DNA of 64,000 bases, from NCBI RefSeq assembly GCF_963675165.1, contig NC_087385.1:2108501-2172500 (forward strand), read 5' to 3'. Positions 21,301 to 33,773 of the stretch are shown here, piece by piece. This stretch comes from Halichondria panicea (taxonomy: Eukaryota > Porifera > Demospongiae > Suberitida > Halichondriidae). The notes below the pieces were generated by a model, which ran no database searches, was not told where the DNA came from, and saw nothing but the letters and a program-made list of their open reading frames with translations. The position numbers were made by a program, and so were the translations under genes. Every line of letters starts with the position of its first letter. Within the stretch, counting starts at the first letter, position 1.

Positions 21301-24300
21301 TGAACTGCCATCATAGGGTATGACACCACCTGCCCGTATGGGAAAAACACAGTTGAATAATTATTTAGTGCATTTGAAAACATTGAGTTCAATTTTTCTC
21401 AATCCTTCCTAATTAACATGTTCAATGTTAAGGGCAGCAGTTATCAATATGAGTGCATAAATGAATTACTTGTGTTTTTGATCCCAAGAATTTGCTTTAT
21501 ATCATGATTATATAGCGGCGTCTAATAGATCTAGCCATGCACTTGAGTGTGTTTAGGGAAATAACTAGAGATTGCTTGAAGATACAAAGCGTGTAATGTT
21601 GCTAGGTCTAGCCAATGATCTAAACCAGTTAGACTATGCCTTTGGGTCACTGTAACACATAGATACCCCATGCCCATGATACTGTTGTTAAAGTAACAGA
21701 CCGAATCCAAATATATAACTGGTTTAGACACTTTTCGTGGGGCGATAAGTATAAACATGGGCACCAATGCATATAAGGATTTAGACCCACTTTTCGAGTT
21801 TGTTGACGAGCTAGAGCTAGCAACATTACATCATTAATTTGTATATCATAAAGCAATCTAGTTACTGGGAACTATAGCTCATAATTCCCTGCTAATTTAA
21901 ACACATGCATTCAAGTGGATCTAACTATTACGTATATACCTCATCCTCAGCCATCACATTCTCAGTGTTGCAATGTGTACATACATACTTACCGGCTCAG
22001 AGTAATTATGTTGGTGTGTATACGTATCATGTGTGTACCTGGCCAAATGGTGCTTTCACTTTCGCCATTGGTGAACAAGACTGAATCATAAGTGTCAGAC
22101 ACCATGTCTCCCACACCTCCTCTATTCGTCACCCTTGCCACAGTTGGTCTAGTCACAGTGTACGTAGCTAATGTACAACAGATAATATGCACGCAGTTAA
22201 GACAAAAGAATTGTGATATGTACGTACCTTCCTGTTGTTCCACTCTGTTTTGTCTAAGTCTCACGACATTATCAGGTCTAGCACCATCCTCCCTGAATTC
22301 CACAGGTCCCTGTTGAAACAAGTACACCCTCTCGAGGATAAGGCTGCCTTGAAACATTGGAGACTACTACAACTCACCGTAATCCCAAGAATGTTGACCT
22401 CATGGAAGCCACTCCTCAGGTAACATCCCATCTTTTCATTCGTATAGTTGAAGTGGTGTAGTGATACAAGCTCCCCCGCATAAGCCTCACATTCACTGAT
22501 AATAGTTCCATTTTTCATCCATTTGTCCACTAGGTCCAGTCCGTAAGCGACCACCCACATTGAGTCGTAAGCACTCCCAAAGAAATTGAGTGGTGTATAG
22601 TTAGAATAGCGTTCTTCTTTCAAGAGGCTTTGATACTTGTCTGAGAACTTTGTCGGGGTCTAAATAGCAACAGTAAGAATGGACACTACTGTTTATCTAT
22701 GTACTGATAGGAATTTGTCACTATCTTTGGAACGTGCATTACAGGAAAACAATAATTGTTGTTTACAACAGAACCTATACACACTTACAATTCCTGAGTA
22801 AGACACTGTAGAAGTATTTTCTATCAGGTCATAAGTCTGAGGTGTCAGTGCTAGTGTGTTGTTTAGAGCCATCATAACTTCTTCTCTGGTGCAAGAGCTG
22901 TTGACCCGTTCATAGGCCATCTCCCACCACTCAGTCATGTATCGACCGTGCATTATGAGCACTATCTCCTGGTCCAGCAGTCTCTGACCATACTTTCGAT
23001 AGGCCTGAAAGATGTATATAAATACCGTAAATGTCATAGACTTCAATTGTAATACGATACCGTATAGAATGTAATTGTGGTAATTGTTGTAAGGTGGTGT
23101 ATATATATACAAAATTTGACTTAAAATGAAAACGACAACTTTATATTATATACCCATGCATTACACGGTTATTTGATAGGCCTGTGTATATAGGTAGGTA
23201 TGAATAGTTTAATTATGATACAGTGATCATCTAACATGCAAGTATGAAAAACTAACACTACCCACTTTATTAAGTTACAAGATAATAGCCTCGGGTTTTG
23301 AATGCGAGTCTCTTTCGATTGCGGTTGCAAGTTTTCGGATGAATTGTAATCGAAAGACACCTAAAGAGTGAGCGCACTCGAAACCTGGTGTATGATAGGC
23401 CTGTGTGAAGGTAGGAATAATGACAGGAATTGTGGGACTTTCCGACATGCAAAAGCAGGAAGTAGGAAGCAGGAAACGTTAGCTTTGGACACTGCATGTA
23501 TATGTACACTACCCAATGAAACTTTTGCGTATGTTTCATCAAGTTGGATCTTTCAAAACTGACCTGCTATGAAATGTTCTATACAAAATTACGTACCTCA
23601 CACAGGATGTGGTAGGTGTGGTCCTCAAATGTATTGATCATAATGATTCGGTAGTCGTCAGCCTATAGTGTCAACAAACATGACTTGGTTTCGCAGATTT
23701 CGTAGGGAATTAATTACATACCATGTTCAGAAATTGTTCATAGTCAACTACATCCATTTTTGAAGCTTCTCTGATCATTCCTGCTTGACCAAGATCCCAG
23801 CCATTCTCTTGAAATATATTTCGCAACCCCTCAGCAACCTTTAGTTTTATAGCATTGTTACCGATAGCGATGAGCAATGAGCATTCATGCACTTACTGAA
23901 TCGAGGGGACTCTCGTCCTGATTAATGACAGCCATCCTGGTCCAATCAAAATCTTTCATAATCGTTTGAATGGTAAGAGGCTCGTAAACATAACATGGAA
24001 GGGTGTGAAAAAAGGTCCTGAAACGTTTTCTATTACTCAGCACTGGAGCACTTGAAGCAAAGGAAATCTGCAAGGAGACTTTTAATATCTCACATTGTTT
24101 TTGGCTTTCGGTAGACATAAATAATTGCTTAATAATCAAACCACTGCCTTGGTTCACTCGATCTACTGACACATATTTTTTGTGGATTAGATTGAGTGCA
24201 TGCATTCATTAGGGTAACACTAAGGTACCTCCTACCTGTAGTGTGAACTTACATGAGGCACATTCCAATGATGGCTGATCTCAGCCACAGGAATGGTGGC

Positions 24301-24833
24301 AAAAGAACACCCACAGCACATTGAGGTGATGTAGGTGGGCTCTGTCTCACTGTCGAAGTGTTGCAAGAAACTTTCCAGAGCAATTGTAGTGTCACACTAA
24401 CGGAAATGTCATTCATGCATGTGAAGAGTTTCATGTTTCTAGTGTATGTGCACTGTAAAAACAAATGGGTTGAAATAACCCATTTTTGGTTGCCTGAATT
24501 GCAAAATTGCAATTCAGGCAACCAAAAATGGGTTATTTCAACCAATTTGTTTTTACAGTGTGTTAGTGTTATTACCTTTGAATCCAGAACTTGTGTGTAC
24601 TTGAGGTTGTAATCTGGGAGCAACCTAGAGTCATTGTTGATCTGTTCTAGAGCAAAGTCTATAACTGGGATGCCCCCAGAAGACAGTGGACTGCCTGTTA
24701 GAGCTGTGATAAATGAGAAATATAAGTCTCTTTTGTTGGCATCTTGAGCGTGGCTTAGAAGTACACAGCACAGTAGAGTTGTAGCCAACACTGTAAATGG
24801 TTGATTAGATCTAATTCTCTTTGTAGCTTTCAT
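18340..24833 (-). CDS. GABA-B-like metabotropic receptor (class C GPCR), 15 exons
   Basis: Exons (minus): 24833-24576, 24396-24253, 24067-23897, 23838-23722, 23662-23597, 23004-22789, 22659-22378, 22309-22228, 22167-22039, 21329-21182, 21037-20902, 20730-20623, 20433-20296, 19179-18859, 18519-18340. All junctions are AG/GT and phases agree, giving about 831 residues. Parts: signal peptide (1-29); bilobed periplasmic-binding-type ligand domain (about 30-440) with SAPVLSNRKRFRTFF and a WTRMAVI segment; seven TM (about 500-780) with FRFWLFSVGNTLCFAVILAK and the TM6-TM7 block GYKALLQLGAIFMAFTTRKV to FIPKI; C-terminal amphipathic helix VPEVRAKIAQLQKHLAHLEK, reminiscent of the GABA-B coiled coil. 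No Cys-rich domain separates ligand and TM domains, which points to GABA-B rather than mGluR or CaSR. Ligand identity is not shown. The last exon may instead splice at GTAAC (18354), which would change the C-terminus. Confidence 0.92.
19254..20172 (-). mobile_element. Repeat family R1 copy in receptor intron 13, split by a MITE
   Basis: One end reads AGTTATTGCCCAGCC (about 19256) and the other ends ACCCAGTGAGTGGGCAG when read on the minus strand (about 20170). The same sequence blocks, in the same order, occur on the plus strand at 52490-56207. Without the MITE nested at 19571-20083 the element is about 0.4 kb. A short internal palindrome (GCAACATGCCATATA) is present. It lies entirely within the intron between exons 20433-20296 and 19179-18859. 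Confidence 0.7.
19571..20083. mobile_element. 513-bp TIR element, family CATAGATAG, with 7-bp target duplication
   Basis: Ends are inverted copies: CATAGATAGAGTAGAAGAGG at the left and its complement at the right. ATTAAAC flanks both sides (19564-19570 and 20084-20090). A near-identical copy lies at 41278-41812 with a different 7-bp duplication. No transposase is encoded, so it is non-autonomous. It is inserted within the R1 copy. Confidence 0.88.
24451..24560. repeat. 110-bp near-perfect hairpin in receptor intron 1
   Basis: The arms are about 52 bases each around GCAAAATTGC, with one mismatch (ATGGGTT against ATTGGTT). Outer ends are CACTGTAAAAACAAAT and ATTTGTTTTTACAGTG. It lies between exon 1 and exon 2 of the receptor. 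An open frame reads straight through it, but the AG acceptor at 24398-24397 and protein homology show it is intronic. Confidence 0.9.
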
Positions 24834-25710
24834 TTCTGAACTGTATAGATCTTGATTTACTTGCTGTTAGATCCTCACTCTTTGTAAAGCATGTGCATGG
24901 CCATTATATAGCTTCATTGTTTACTTAGTCTGCTTCCTTTTCATTGAAGTGTTCTAAACCAATTACTAATACTAGCTCTAGCTACATTCCAAACTGGTTG
25001 ACAATTAGATTATAAGTACACACGTACGTTCATGCATGCATGGCAGTGAGATTTGAAACTTTACAGGCTGCATTAAGCATCACTTCTATTAGAGAGAAAC
25101 CGTATTAATGGAGTTGCCACATCAACTCTTAACCTGTATAACATGTTGCAGTGAACATTTGATGTTACGAGCTGCTTGTGTACAGATGGGGTCGATTTTC
25201 TCATTGCTCTCGTTCTAAGAATTGATTTGTCTGAATGTACTGCAGTGCATGGGGTTTTGTTTGTTGCTAGCTACTCTTTGTTGTCCTGTGTGAGTATAAC
25301 CTTAATAGAAAATATGCCCACTCATAGTATCAAGAGTTCATTAGGAACTCTTGATAGTATAATTATAGTAGTACTATATACAGGTTCCACATCCTTAATT
25401 TTACTTGAAGTTTTTACATTATAATGCTAATCAATATTCCTATTGTATTGTAAGTGCATGCATGGCAAAGTGGTTTGCTACAAACTTTATGGTTCTGTAA
25501 TCTAGCAAATAGAAAAGGTTCAACAGTATAATTATGTATAGAGGCTAATATTTAAGTTTCCTCCATTCTTGTGTGTACAAGTCTCAAGGTTTCAGGTTTT
25601 CTGCAAAAATCAGATTCGATAATTATTGTATGTGCATGAAAACTTAGATATATACCTTTGTGCTCTTTTGAGTCTTGACTTTGAGTACCTGTCAGTACAA
25701 TTACAAATAA
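24834..25710. other. Spacer between the receptor gene and Reeler-EGF copy A
   Basis: It contains the receptor's upstream flank and, near 25645-25672, a possible small tail exon of copy A (TACTCAAAGTCAAGAC between an AG and a GT). No other gene or repeat is evident. Confidence 0.4.
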
Positions 25711-28700
25711 TCAATGACTCAAATCTACATTTTGCTCACCTTCAATGCTGCTGCCAAAGACAGGGTTTGGTACCATAACACCACCTACCGCTGGTGATCC
25801 TGCCACATCATAGGTTGTCTTCTTTTGACGCAGATTGTACCGTGATACAAACAGTAGCATTAATGTTATCAGAAACAATATTAGCAAGAAAGCACCAATA
25901 GCAATAGCAACCACAGAAGCAATCACTGCTGTAGTGCATGATATCCCAAGAACCGAATTGCACGAATTTTTAGTAGCATCGATTGTGGAATTAGGTCTTG
26001 AACTACTGGTTAGTCTGCAGTCAACACCACTGAAACCATCTGGACATATGCAATGTGTTATAGAGCCGATTCCTTCAACACAAGTGCCATCATTTTGGCA
26101 TCGATAAGTAGGTGCTTTATCACAAAAATTATTCGTCCATTTGGCACCGATCCCCACTGTATCCATCAGCACATGTGCAAAAATATTGGATGCCAATTTC
26201 TTCAACGCATGTACCCCCATTGAAGCAGAAATCTGGCTCACAAAAATCAAGATCTATCTCACAAACATTACCAATAAATCCATCCATGCAGTCGCAGCTA
26301 GTCTCAGTTCCAAAGCCCTCAATACAGCTCCCGTTGTTCGTACAGTTAACAGCCAAGTCTGTACCACAAAAGTTATCATCATTTTCACAATGATCTCCAC
26401 TAAAACTAAAGGAGCAGTTACAAAAGGTTGTTAGTCCAAATCCTTCGATGCATATCCCATTATTAAAGCAGAAGGTGGCTTCGCAGAAATTTAAATCGGT
26501 TTCACATCGGCTACCTAAAAAACCAGCAAGGCAGGAACAGCTAAACATTGGGCCGAATTCCTCTACACAGGTTCCATTGTTCTCACAACTTTTACTGGTG
26601 CAGGCAAAGAAAGATGAATCGTCTTGATCGCAAACATTCCCAGAGAAACCATTTGGACAAATGCAACTGATTCTTGATCCTTCTCCCTCGATACAAGTGC
26701 CTTCATTTGCACAAGTGATTGGCTCACAGAAATCAAGATCAATCTCACAAGCATCACCAGTGAATCCATCCATGCAGTCGCAGCTAGTCTCAGTTCCAAA
26801 GCCCTCAATACAGCTCCCGTTGTTCGTACAGTTAACAGCCAAGTCTGTACCACAAAAGTTGTCATCATTTTCACAATGATCTCCACTAAAACCAAAGGAG
26901 CAGTTACAAAAGGTTGTTAGTCCAAATCCTTCGATGCATATCCCATCATTAAAGCAGAAGGTGGCTTCACAGAAATTTAAATCAGTTTCACATCGGCTCC
27001 CCAAAAAACCAGCAAGGCAAGAACAGCTAAACATTGGGCCGAACTCCTCTACACAGGTTCCATTATTCTCACAGCTAATACCAGTACAGGCAAAGAAAGC
27101 TGTGTCGTCCTGGTCGCAAACGTTCCCAGAATAACCATCCAAACAAATGCAATTGATTCTTGATCCTTCTCCCTCGATACAAGTGCCTTCATTTGCACAA
27201 GTGATTGGCTGACAGTAATCAAGATTGATGTCACATCTTGGACCATTGAAGCCCTCACTACACTCACACGTAATAGGCTCACCATTGGTTTCAGAACAGT
27301 TTCCATTAAAAGTGCAGCTATTCTCAAGACAAAGTTCTGTTTCACACTGATTTCCACGATAGTTGATAGTACAGTTACAGGAAATATTGGTACCAATACC
27401 TTCAACACATGCTCCACCATTGTGACAAGAGTCCTGGTCACAAAATGGGAGATCCAGCTCACAATTTTGGCCGGAAAATCCATCAACACATTCACAAGTT
27501 GTCATTGTTCCTACACCTTCTACACAAACACCATTGTTCATACAGGTTGAATCAGTACAAAACCCGAGATCAGCTTGACAAGCATCTCCTGTGAAACCAA
27601 TAGCACACATACAAGAGAAAGCTCCATTATCCAGGCCAGCATCGATACAAGTACCACCATTCATACAAGGTATACCATTACATGGGAACAAAGGTATACC
27701 ACAGTTCAGACCAGTGTAGTCTGGGGTACAATCACAAGTGTAGGCTCCATTAAGTAGGTTGTTACAGGTTGCATTACTTAAGCAAGGGGCCTCATCACAT
27801 TCATTGATATCAACAGCACATGTATATCCTGTGAAACCTGTCAAACAAGTGCAAGAAAATGTTATGTTTCCATCGATACACGCACTACTACCAAAGTCAC
27901 TGCAGGGACCAAACGGAGCTGGACCAAATGAGCAATAATCTATATCGTTCTCGCAAAGGTCACCAGACCAGCCTTGGTAACAATCACATGTGAAGCTGTT
28001 GACATCGTCTATACACACTCCATTTTGACAGGGACTAGCGACACATTCCTTAATTTCAGTTTCACAAAATTCTCCGATGAATCCATCGATACAATCACAA
28101 GAGAAAATACCAAATCCATCGATACACGTGCCATTGTTACAGACTCCTTGGTTTAAGGCACATTGATTTATTTCAATCTCACAATTCTCACCAGTAAAGT
28201 CAATGGTGCAGTTACACATGTAGTTTGTAGTGCCAATGTTCTCACAGGTGGCATTGTTAAGGCAAAGGCTAAGAGCACATGGGTTGAATAATGTCTCACA
28301 AAATTGACCTGTGTATGCTGGATGACAGTTACATGTGAAATTGAGTTCTCCACTTATGTTTAGTGCTCTGCAAATTCCTTCATTGAAGCAGGTTACATCT
28401 TGACAGGGATCTGTTGGAATTGTATAAAGTGTACATGGAATTGTTTACATACATACCTGGCGTCCCAGTGATTGTAACAAACAAAGAAGTATCAATATCC
28501 GTGGATACATCCATACTGCCTTCTAGACTTCCAAATACCACTGCATTCAGATTTATACTGAAAATGGCCAAATTGTCACTGAACAGTTGAACAGGAATTG
28601 TATCACGAAGAAAGATCTGTTCTTGAATTACAATAAAATTGTTTTGTCTGTCTAAATTTGTAAGTGATGAACCTTGATAATTCTTTTCTCTAGAACCACT

Positions 28701-29848
28701 GTCATATCTAAATATATTCTGAATTGTTTCGGTTTGTAACATTGTCAAAAATATACCCAAAATGCTATCAAAAGCTGTTTCATTCACTATCACTGTGTAA
28801 TTCAGTACTCCTCTACCAACTACAACATCAGCCTCATCGAGAGTCAAATAATAGGCTGTGGCATTAGTTATCAGTGTAGATGATGCTGGCCCTGTAATGA
28901 AACAATACTAATGAAAAATGTATTATTATCTTTATTTTATATCTCACATTGTTGGCAAGTTGCTGTTGTATGATCTCCATAGGATCCAAAGGGGCACACG
29001 TCCGTGCAGTGAGCTGTCAATAAGTATTCCGGTGGTTCACAGGCTGTTTAGCAGTGAACAGTGGTTTATGTAAGCAATTATATAATTATCACTTACGATG
29101 TTCATTTATTTCAGTAGTTTTCAAATCAGCCCAAAAGATTTGCATTGACTGTACAACTGTGTATCTAATACCAAGGTTGATAATTACTGTTAACACACAC
29201 TTTCAATAACGTTTGTTTTGTCTTACACAAAGTATACTGGACCTGAGCCTTTTGGAGGAGCTGTCCATTCAAATGTAACGTTCATTTTACTGCTCCCATT
29301 CACATGCGTAACTGCACTGCCTAGGGGGTACTGTGAAGGGGGTGATACATGTAATCAATAATCAATTTGTTGTTATAACTATACCCGAGCTTGATCACAG
29401 TTTTGAAAACCATACTTATTGGTGTTTGAGGATTGAAAAATTCCAGTAACATTGTCAGGAAACCCAACCTTTCTTGCCTGAATTTGAAAGCCTTTGAAAC
29501 TTGAATTGGAATTGTTCGCTTGTAGTTTTACTGTGTGTATGTTGTGAATGCATTTTATGATCATCACATGTATCATATTGTATGTACTTTTCTTTACAAA
29601 ATGCTATATACATATACGTATGTATTACCTGTGTAAGTAACTCCAGGAACATATTGATACAGACCGCTTGGAGCAAGAAATTTGTCGATAGTAAGCTCAA
29701 ATGAGTTTGTTTCTACTGGTCGTGATGAAGCTCCATCATGGTTTGGCTGTAAGGTAGAACAGGCCTCAGGTGGAGCTCCTGATGAATAAGCATCACTTTG
29801 TTGCAGTAGTGTAATAATTAGACTGAGTATAATAATGAGTCGATACAT
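25711..29848 (-). CDS. Reeler-EGF transmembrane protein, copy A (20 EGF repeats; one frameshift)
   Basis: Exons: 29848-29629 (signal peptide MYRLIIILSLIITLLQQSDA, Reeler start), 29530-29385, 29330-29227, 29164-29097 (Reeler end, VQSMQIFWADL), 29043-28948 (CEPPEYLL...CTDVCPFGSYG), 28891-28457 (conserved ~145-residue unknown domain), 28410-25740 (EGF, TM, tail). The last exon encodes 20 EGF-like repeats, including a four-repeat module present twice. The TM segment (VASVVAIAIGAFLLILFLI) and tail with NPVF follow. Exon 7 is one base too long for the phase kept in copies C, D and F. An extra T near 26130-26136 (ATTATTCG where copy G has ATTATCG) gives a stop before the last EGF and TM. The result is either a truncated, possibly secreted product, a pseudogene, or an assembly error. 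Confidence 0.82.
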
Positions 29849-30586
29849 TCTTGAGCTAGTGATATGCTGTAGATCTAGTAGCAATGTTTGAGCTACAAAG
29901 CAATGATTATAATTATGTTCTCAGGCAAGAATCTGGAATCACCACATGACCATGAATATTTTTATAATAAAAATGGGTGGATGTGTGCAAAAAAATTCTG
30001 AATTAAAGGTTAACCCATTTGGTCTGAATTTAGCACCTAAGTGTACCGAGACCAATACACCCACACAACATAATTTGTTGAAGCATATAGTTGAGTATAA
30101 TTATGGTCATGCAGTGGTCAGTCGCTTTAGCACTACCATAGCATTACATGCAAGCATGCATGAGCAAAACAATTTAAACCAAGAAAGAAAGACTTTCCTA
30201 ATTGTAAGGCACGTTGCCCCCTCCTGAAAAACTCGTGCTTCAAAATAACTTATTGCATGTGAATCAGAACGATCTGCAACAAAATGGGTGGAGTACAATG
30301 ACAGAATGTGCTATGTTTTATACACCAATTTATAACTGGATGATGAATAGTAAAAGTTCAAGGGTATGCGATAAAAATAAGAACTGCATTGGTGAGCTAA
30401 TAAGTAATGTAAGGTTCTTCTTTCTCTGTGTACGAGTCAAAATTTCTGCATATCAATCATCTACAAAAAAGAGGCAGTCTTGTAATGAGCTCGATTTTAC
30501 GTATGAATACTTACCTTTTTAATTGTTAGTTTTGAGTGCCTATACTTATCAGTACTCATTGACTCTATTTCATTTCTTGAACTCAC
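29849..30586. other. Spacer between copies A and B
   Basis: It holds the 5' flank of copy A and the 3' flank of copy B. Segments around 29946-30110 and 30100-30500 recur upstream of copy B and copy C (33620-33760 and 34310-34740), showing that spacer and gene duplicated together. A possible last tail exon (GCACTCAAAACTAAC, donor GTAAGT) lies near 30513-30538. It would end the protein at TAA after a few residues if spliced. Confidence 0.5.
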
Positions 30587-33567
30587 CTCATTACTCACAT
30601 AGATAGGGTTCGATATCATAATACCTCCTACCACTGGTGGTCCTGCCACATTATAGGATCTCTTCTTTTGACGCAGTTTGTACCACATTACTAATAGTAG
30701 CATTAATGTTGCCAGAAACAATACTAGCAAGAAAGCACCAATAGCTATAGCAACCACACCACCAATCGTAGCTTTGGTACATGATATTCCAAAAACCAAA
30801 TTGCACAAATCTTGAGTGACATCAATTGTTGAATTTAGTCCTGAACCACTAGTTAGTCTACAGTCAACACCACTGAAACCATCTGGACATACGCAATGTG
30901 TTATAGAGCCAATTCCTTCAACACAAGTACCATCATTTGGACAAAAGTTTTGATCACAAAACGGGAGATCTAGCAATTTTGTCCGGAAAATCCATCAACA
31001 CATTCACAAGTTGTCATTTTTCCCATACCTTCTACACAAATACCACTGTTCATACAAGTAGAATCAGTACAAAACTCGAGGTCAGTCAGACAAGCATCTC
31101 ATGTGAAACCAGTAGCACATTCACAAGAGAAAGCTCCACTTCCAAGGCCAGCATCGATACAAGTACCACCATTCATACAAGGTATACCATTACATGGGAA
31201 CAAAGGTATACCACAGTTCAGACCTGTGTAGTCTGGGGTACAATCACAAGTGTAGGTTCCATAAAGTAGGTTGTTACAGGTTGCGTTATTCAAGCAAGGG
31301 GCCTCATCACATTCATTGATATCAACAGCACACGTATATTCTGTGAAACCTGTCAAACAAGTGCAGGAAAATGTATTGTTTTCCTCTACACACACACTAC
31401 TACCAAAGTCACTGCAGGGACCAAATGGAGCAGGACCAAATGAGCAATAATCTATATCGTTCTCGCAAAGGTCACCAGACCAGCCTGGGTAACAATCGCA
31501 TGTGAAGCTGTTGATGTCATCTATACACACTCCATTCTAGAAGACAGCTGGGACTAGCGATCTCTACAATCACAAGAGAAAATACCAAATCCATCAATAC
31601 ACGTGCCATTGTTACAGACTCCTTGGTTTAAGGCACATTGATCTATTTCAATCTCACAATTCTCACCAGTGAAGTCGATCGTGCAGTTGCACGTGTAGTT
31701 TGTAGTGCCAATGTTCTCACACGAGGAATCATTAAGGCAACGGTTTAGAGCACATGGGTCGAATAATGTCTCACAGAATTGACCTGTGTATGCCAGATGA
31801 CAGTCACATGTGAAATTGAGTTCTCCACTTGTGTTTAGTGCTCTGCAAATTCCTCCATTGAAGCAGTTGATATCTTGACATGGGCCTGTGTTGGAATAGT
31901 GTATAAAGTGTACATAGATGTTCACATACATACCTGGCGTCCCAGTGATTGTAACAAACAAAGAAGTATCAATATCCGTGGGTACCTCCATACTGTCTGC
32001 TAGACTCCCAAATACCACTGCATTCAGATTTAGACTGAAAATGGCCAAATTGTCACTGAACAGTTGAACAGGAATTGTATCACGAAGAAAGATCTGTTCT
32101 TGAATTACAATGAAATTGTTTTGTCTGTCTAAACTTGCAAGTGATGAACCCTGATAATTCTTTTCTCTAGAACCACTGTCATATCTAAATATATTCTGAA
32201 TTGTTTCGGTTTGCGACATTGTCAAAAATATACCCAAAATGCTATCAAAAGCTGTTTCATTCACTATCACTGTGTAATTCAATACTCCTCTATCAACTAC
32301 AACATCAGCCTCATCGAGAGTCAAATAATAGGCTGTGGCATTAGTTACCAGTGTAGATGATGCTGGCCCTGTAATGAAACAATACTAATGAAAAATGTAT
32401 TATTATCTTTATTTTATATCTCACATTGTTGGCAAGTTGCTGTTGTATGATCTCCATAGGAACCAAAGGGACACATGTCCGTGCAGTGAACTGTCAATAA
32501 GTATTCCGGTGGTTCACAGGCTAAAGTTAGCGGTGAACAGTGGCTTATGTAAGCAATTATATATCACTTACGATGTTCATTTATTTCAGTAGTTTTCAAA
32601 TCAGCCCAAAAGATTTGCATTGACTGTACCACTGTGTATCTAATGCCAAGGTTGATAATACACATTTTCAAGAAAGTTTGTTTGTCTTACACAAAGTATA
32701 CTGGACCTGAGCCTTTTGGGGGAGCTGTCCATTCAAATGTAACGTTCGTTTTACTGCTCCCATTCACATGAGTAACTGCACTGCCTAGGGGGTACTGTGA
32801 AGGGGGTGATACATGTAATCAATAATCAATTTGTTGTTATAACTATACCTGAGCTTGATCACAGTTTTGAAAACCATACTCGTTGGTGTTTGAGGATTGA
32901 AAAATTCCAGTAACATTGTCAGGAAACCTGACCTTTCTTGCCTGAATTTGAAAGCCTTTGAAACTTAAATTGGAATTGTTGTTTGCTTGTAGTTTTACTG
33001 TGCGTATGTTGTATGCATTTTATGATCATCATGTGTATCATATTGTGTACTTTTATTTACAAAATGCTACGTATATATTACCTGTGTAAGTAACTCCAGG
33101 CACATATTGATACACACCGCTTGGAGCAAGAAATTGTTCAATAGTAAACTCAAATGAGTTTGTTTCTACTGGTCGTGATGAAGCTCCATCATGGTTTGGC
33201 TGTAAGGTAGAACAGGCTTCAGGTGGAGCTCCTGATGAATAAGCATCACCTTCTTGCAGTAGTGTAGTAATTAGACTGAGTATAATAATGAGTCAATACA
33301 TTCTTGAGCTAGTGATGTGCTGTAGATCTATTGAGCTACAAAGCAATGAGTTCTCAGGCAAGGAGTTGGAACCACCCCAATAACACTTATGATCGTGAAT
33401 ATTTATAAAAATGGGTGGTGTGCAATAATGAAGCTCCATCATGGTTTGGCTGTAAGGTAGAACAGGCCTCAGGTGGAGCTCCTGATGAATAAGCATCATC
33501 TTCTTGCAGTAGTGTAGTAATTAGACTGAGTATAATAATGAGTCGATACATTCTTGAGCTAGTGATG
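30587..33567 (-). pseudogene. Reeler-EGF copy B (multiple disabling changes)
   Basis: All seven exons are recognisable, but the frame is broken repeatedly. Codon 3 of the proximal first exon is TGA (33295-33293) where paralogues have CGA. EGF3-4 are damaged by a deletion and rearrangement near 31535-31565. A stop (TGA for GGA) lies near 31099 in the seventh EGF. A 4-base deletion near 30973 shifts the frame before the last EGF. The EGF region is the short type (about nine repeats, as in copy C), and the tail carries NPIY. The unknown-domain exon (about 32361-31935) is still fully open, so decay is probably recent. Confidence 0.9.
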
Positions 33568-33680
33568 TGCTGTAGATCTAGTAGCAATGTTTGAGCTACA
33601 AAGCAATGAGTTCTCAGTTAAGGAGCTGGAACCACCCCAATAACACTTATGATTGTGAATATTTATAAAAATGGGTGGAT
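33178..33680 (-). repeat. ~250-bp tandem duplication of the copy B first exon and 5' flank
   Basis: Sequence from about 33178-33425 is repeated at 33428-33680 with an offset of about 249-250 bases. The distal repeat has an intact start (ATG at 33551, MYRLIIILSLITTLLQ) but is cut within the exon after PNHDGAS. The proximal one carries the TGA at codon 3. Confidence 0.85.
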
Positions 33681-33773
33681 GTGTGCAAAAAAATCTGATA
33701 AAGGGTAACCCATTTGGTCTAAATTTAGCACCTAAGTGTACTGAGACCAATACACCCACACAACATAATTATG

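Noticed and set aside
24249-24576. Open frame continuing from receptor exon 1 through the hairpin
   Set aside because: A GTAATA donor at 24575 and an acceptor before CDTTIALESF restore family homology; the read-through peptide has none.
25835-27757. Many plus-strand open frames (60-140 codons) over the EGF exons
   Set aside because: They are antisense shadows of the Cys-rich coding strand, recur at the same offset in each paralogue, and have no start context or domain.
25740-28410. Regularly spaced repeats that could suggest a CRISPR-like array
   Set aside because: The periodicity (~115 bases) comes from translated EGF repeats; the repeats are diverged at DNA level and open in one frame with conserved Cys spacing.
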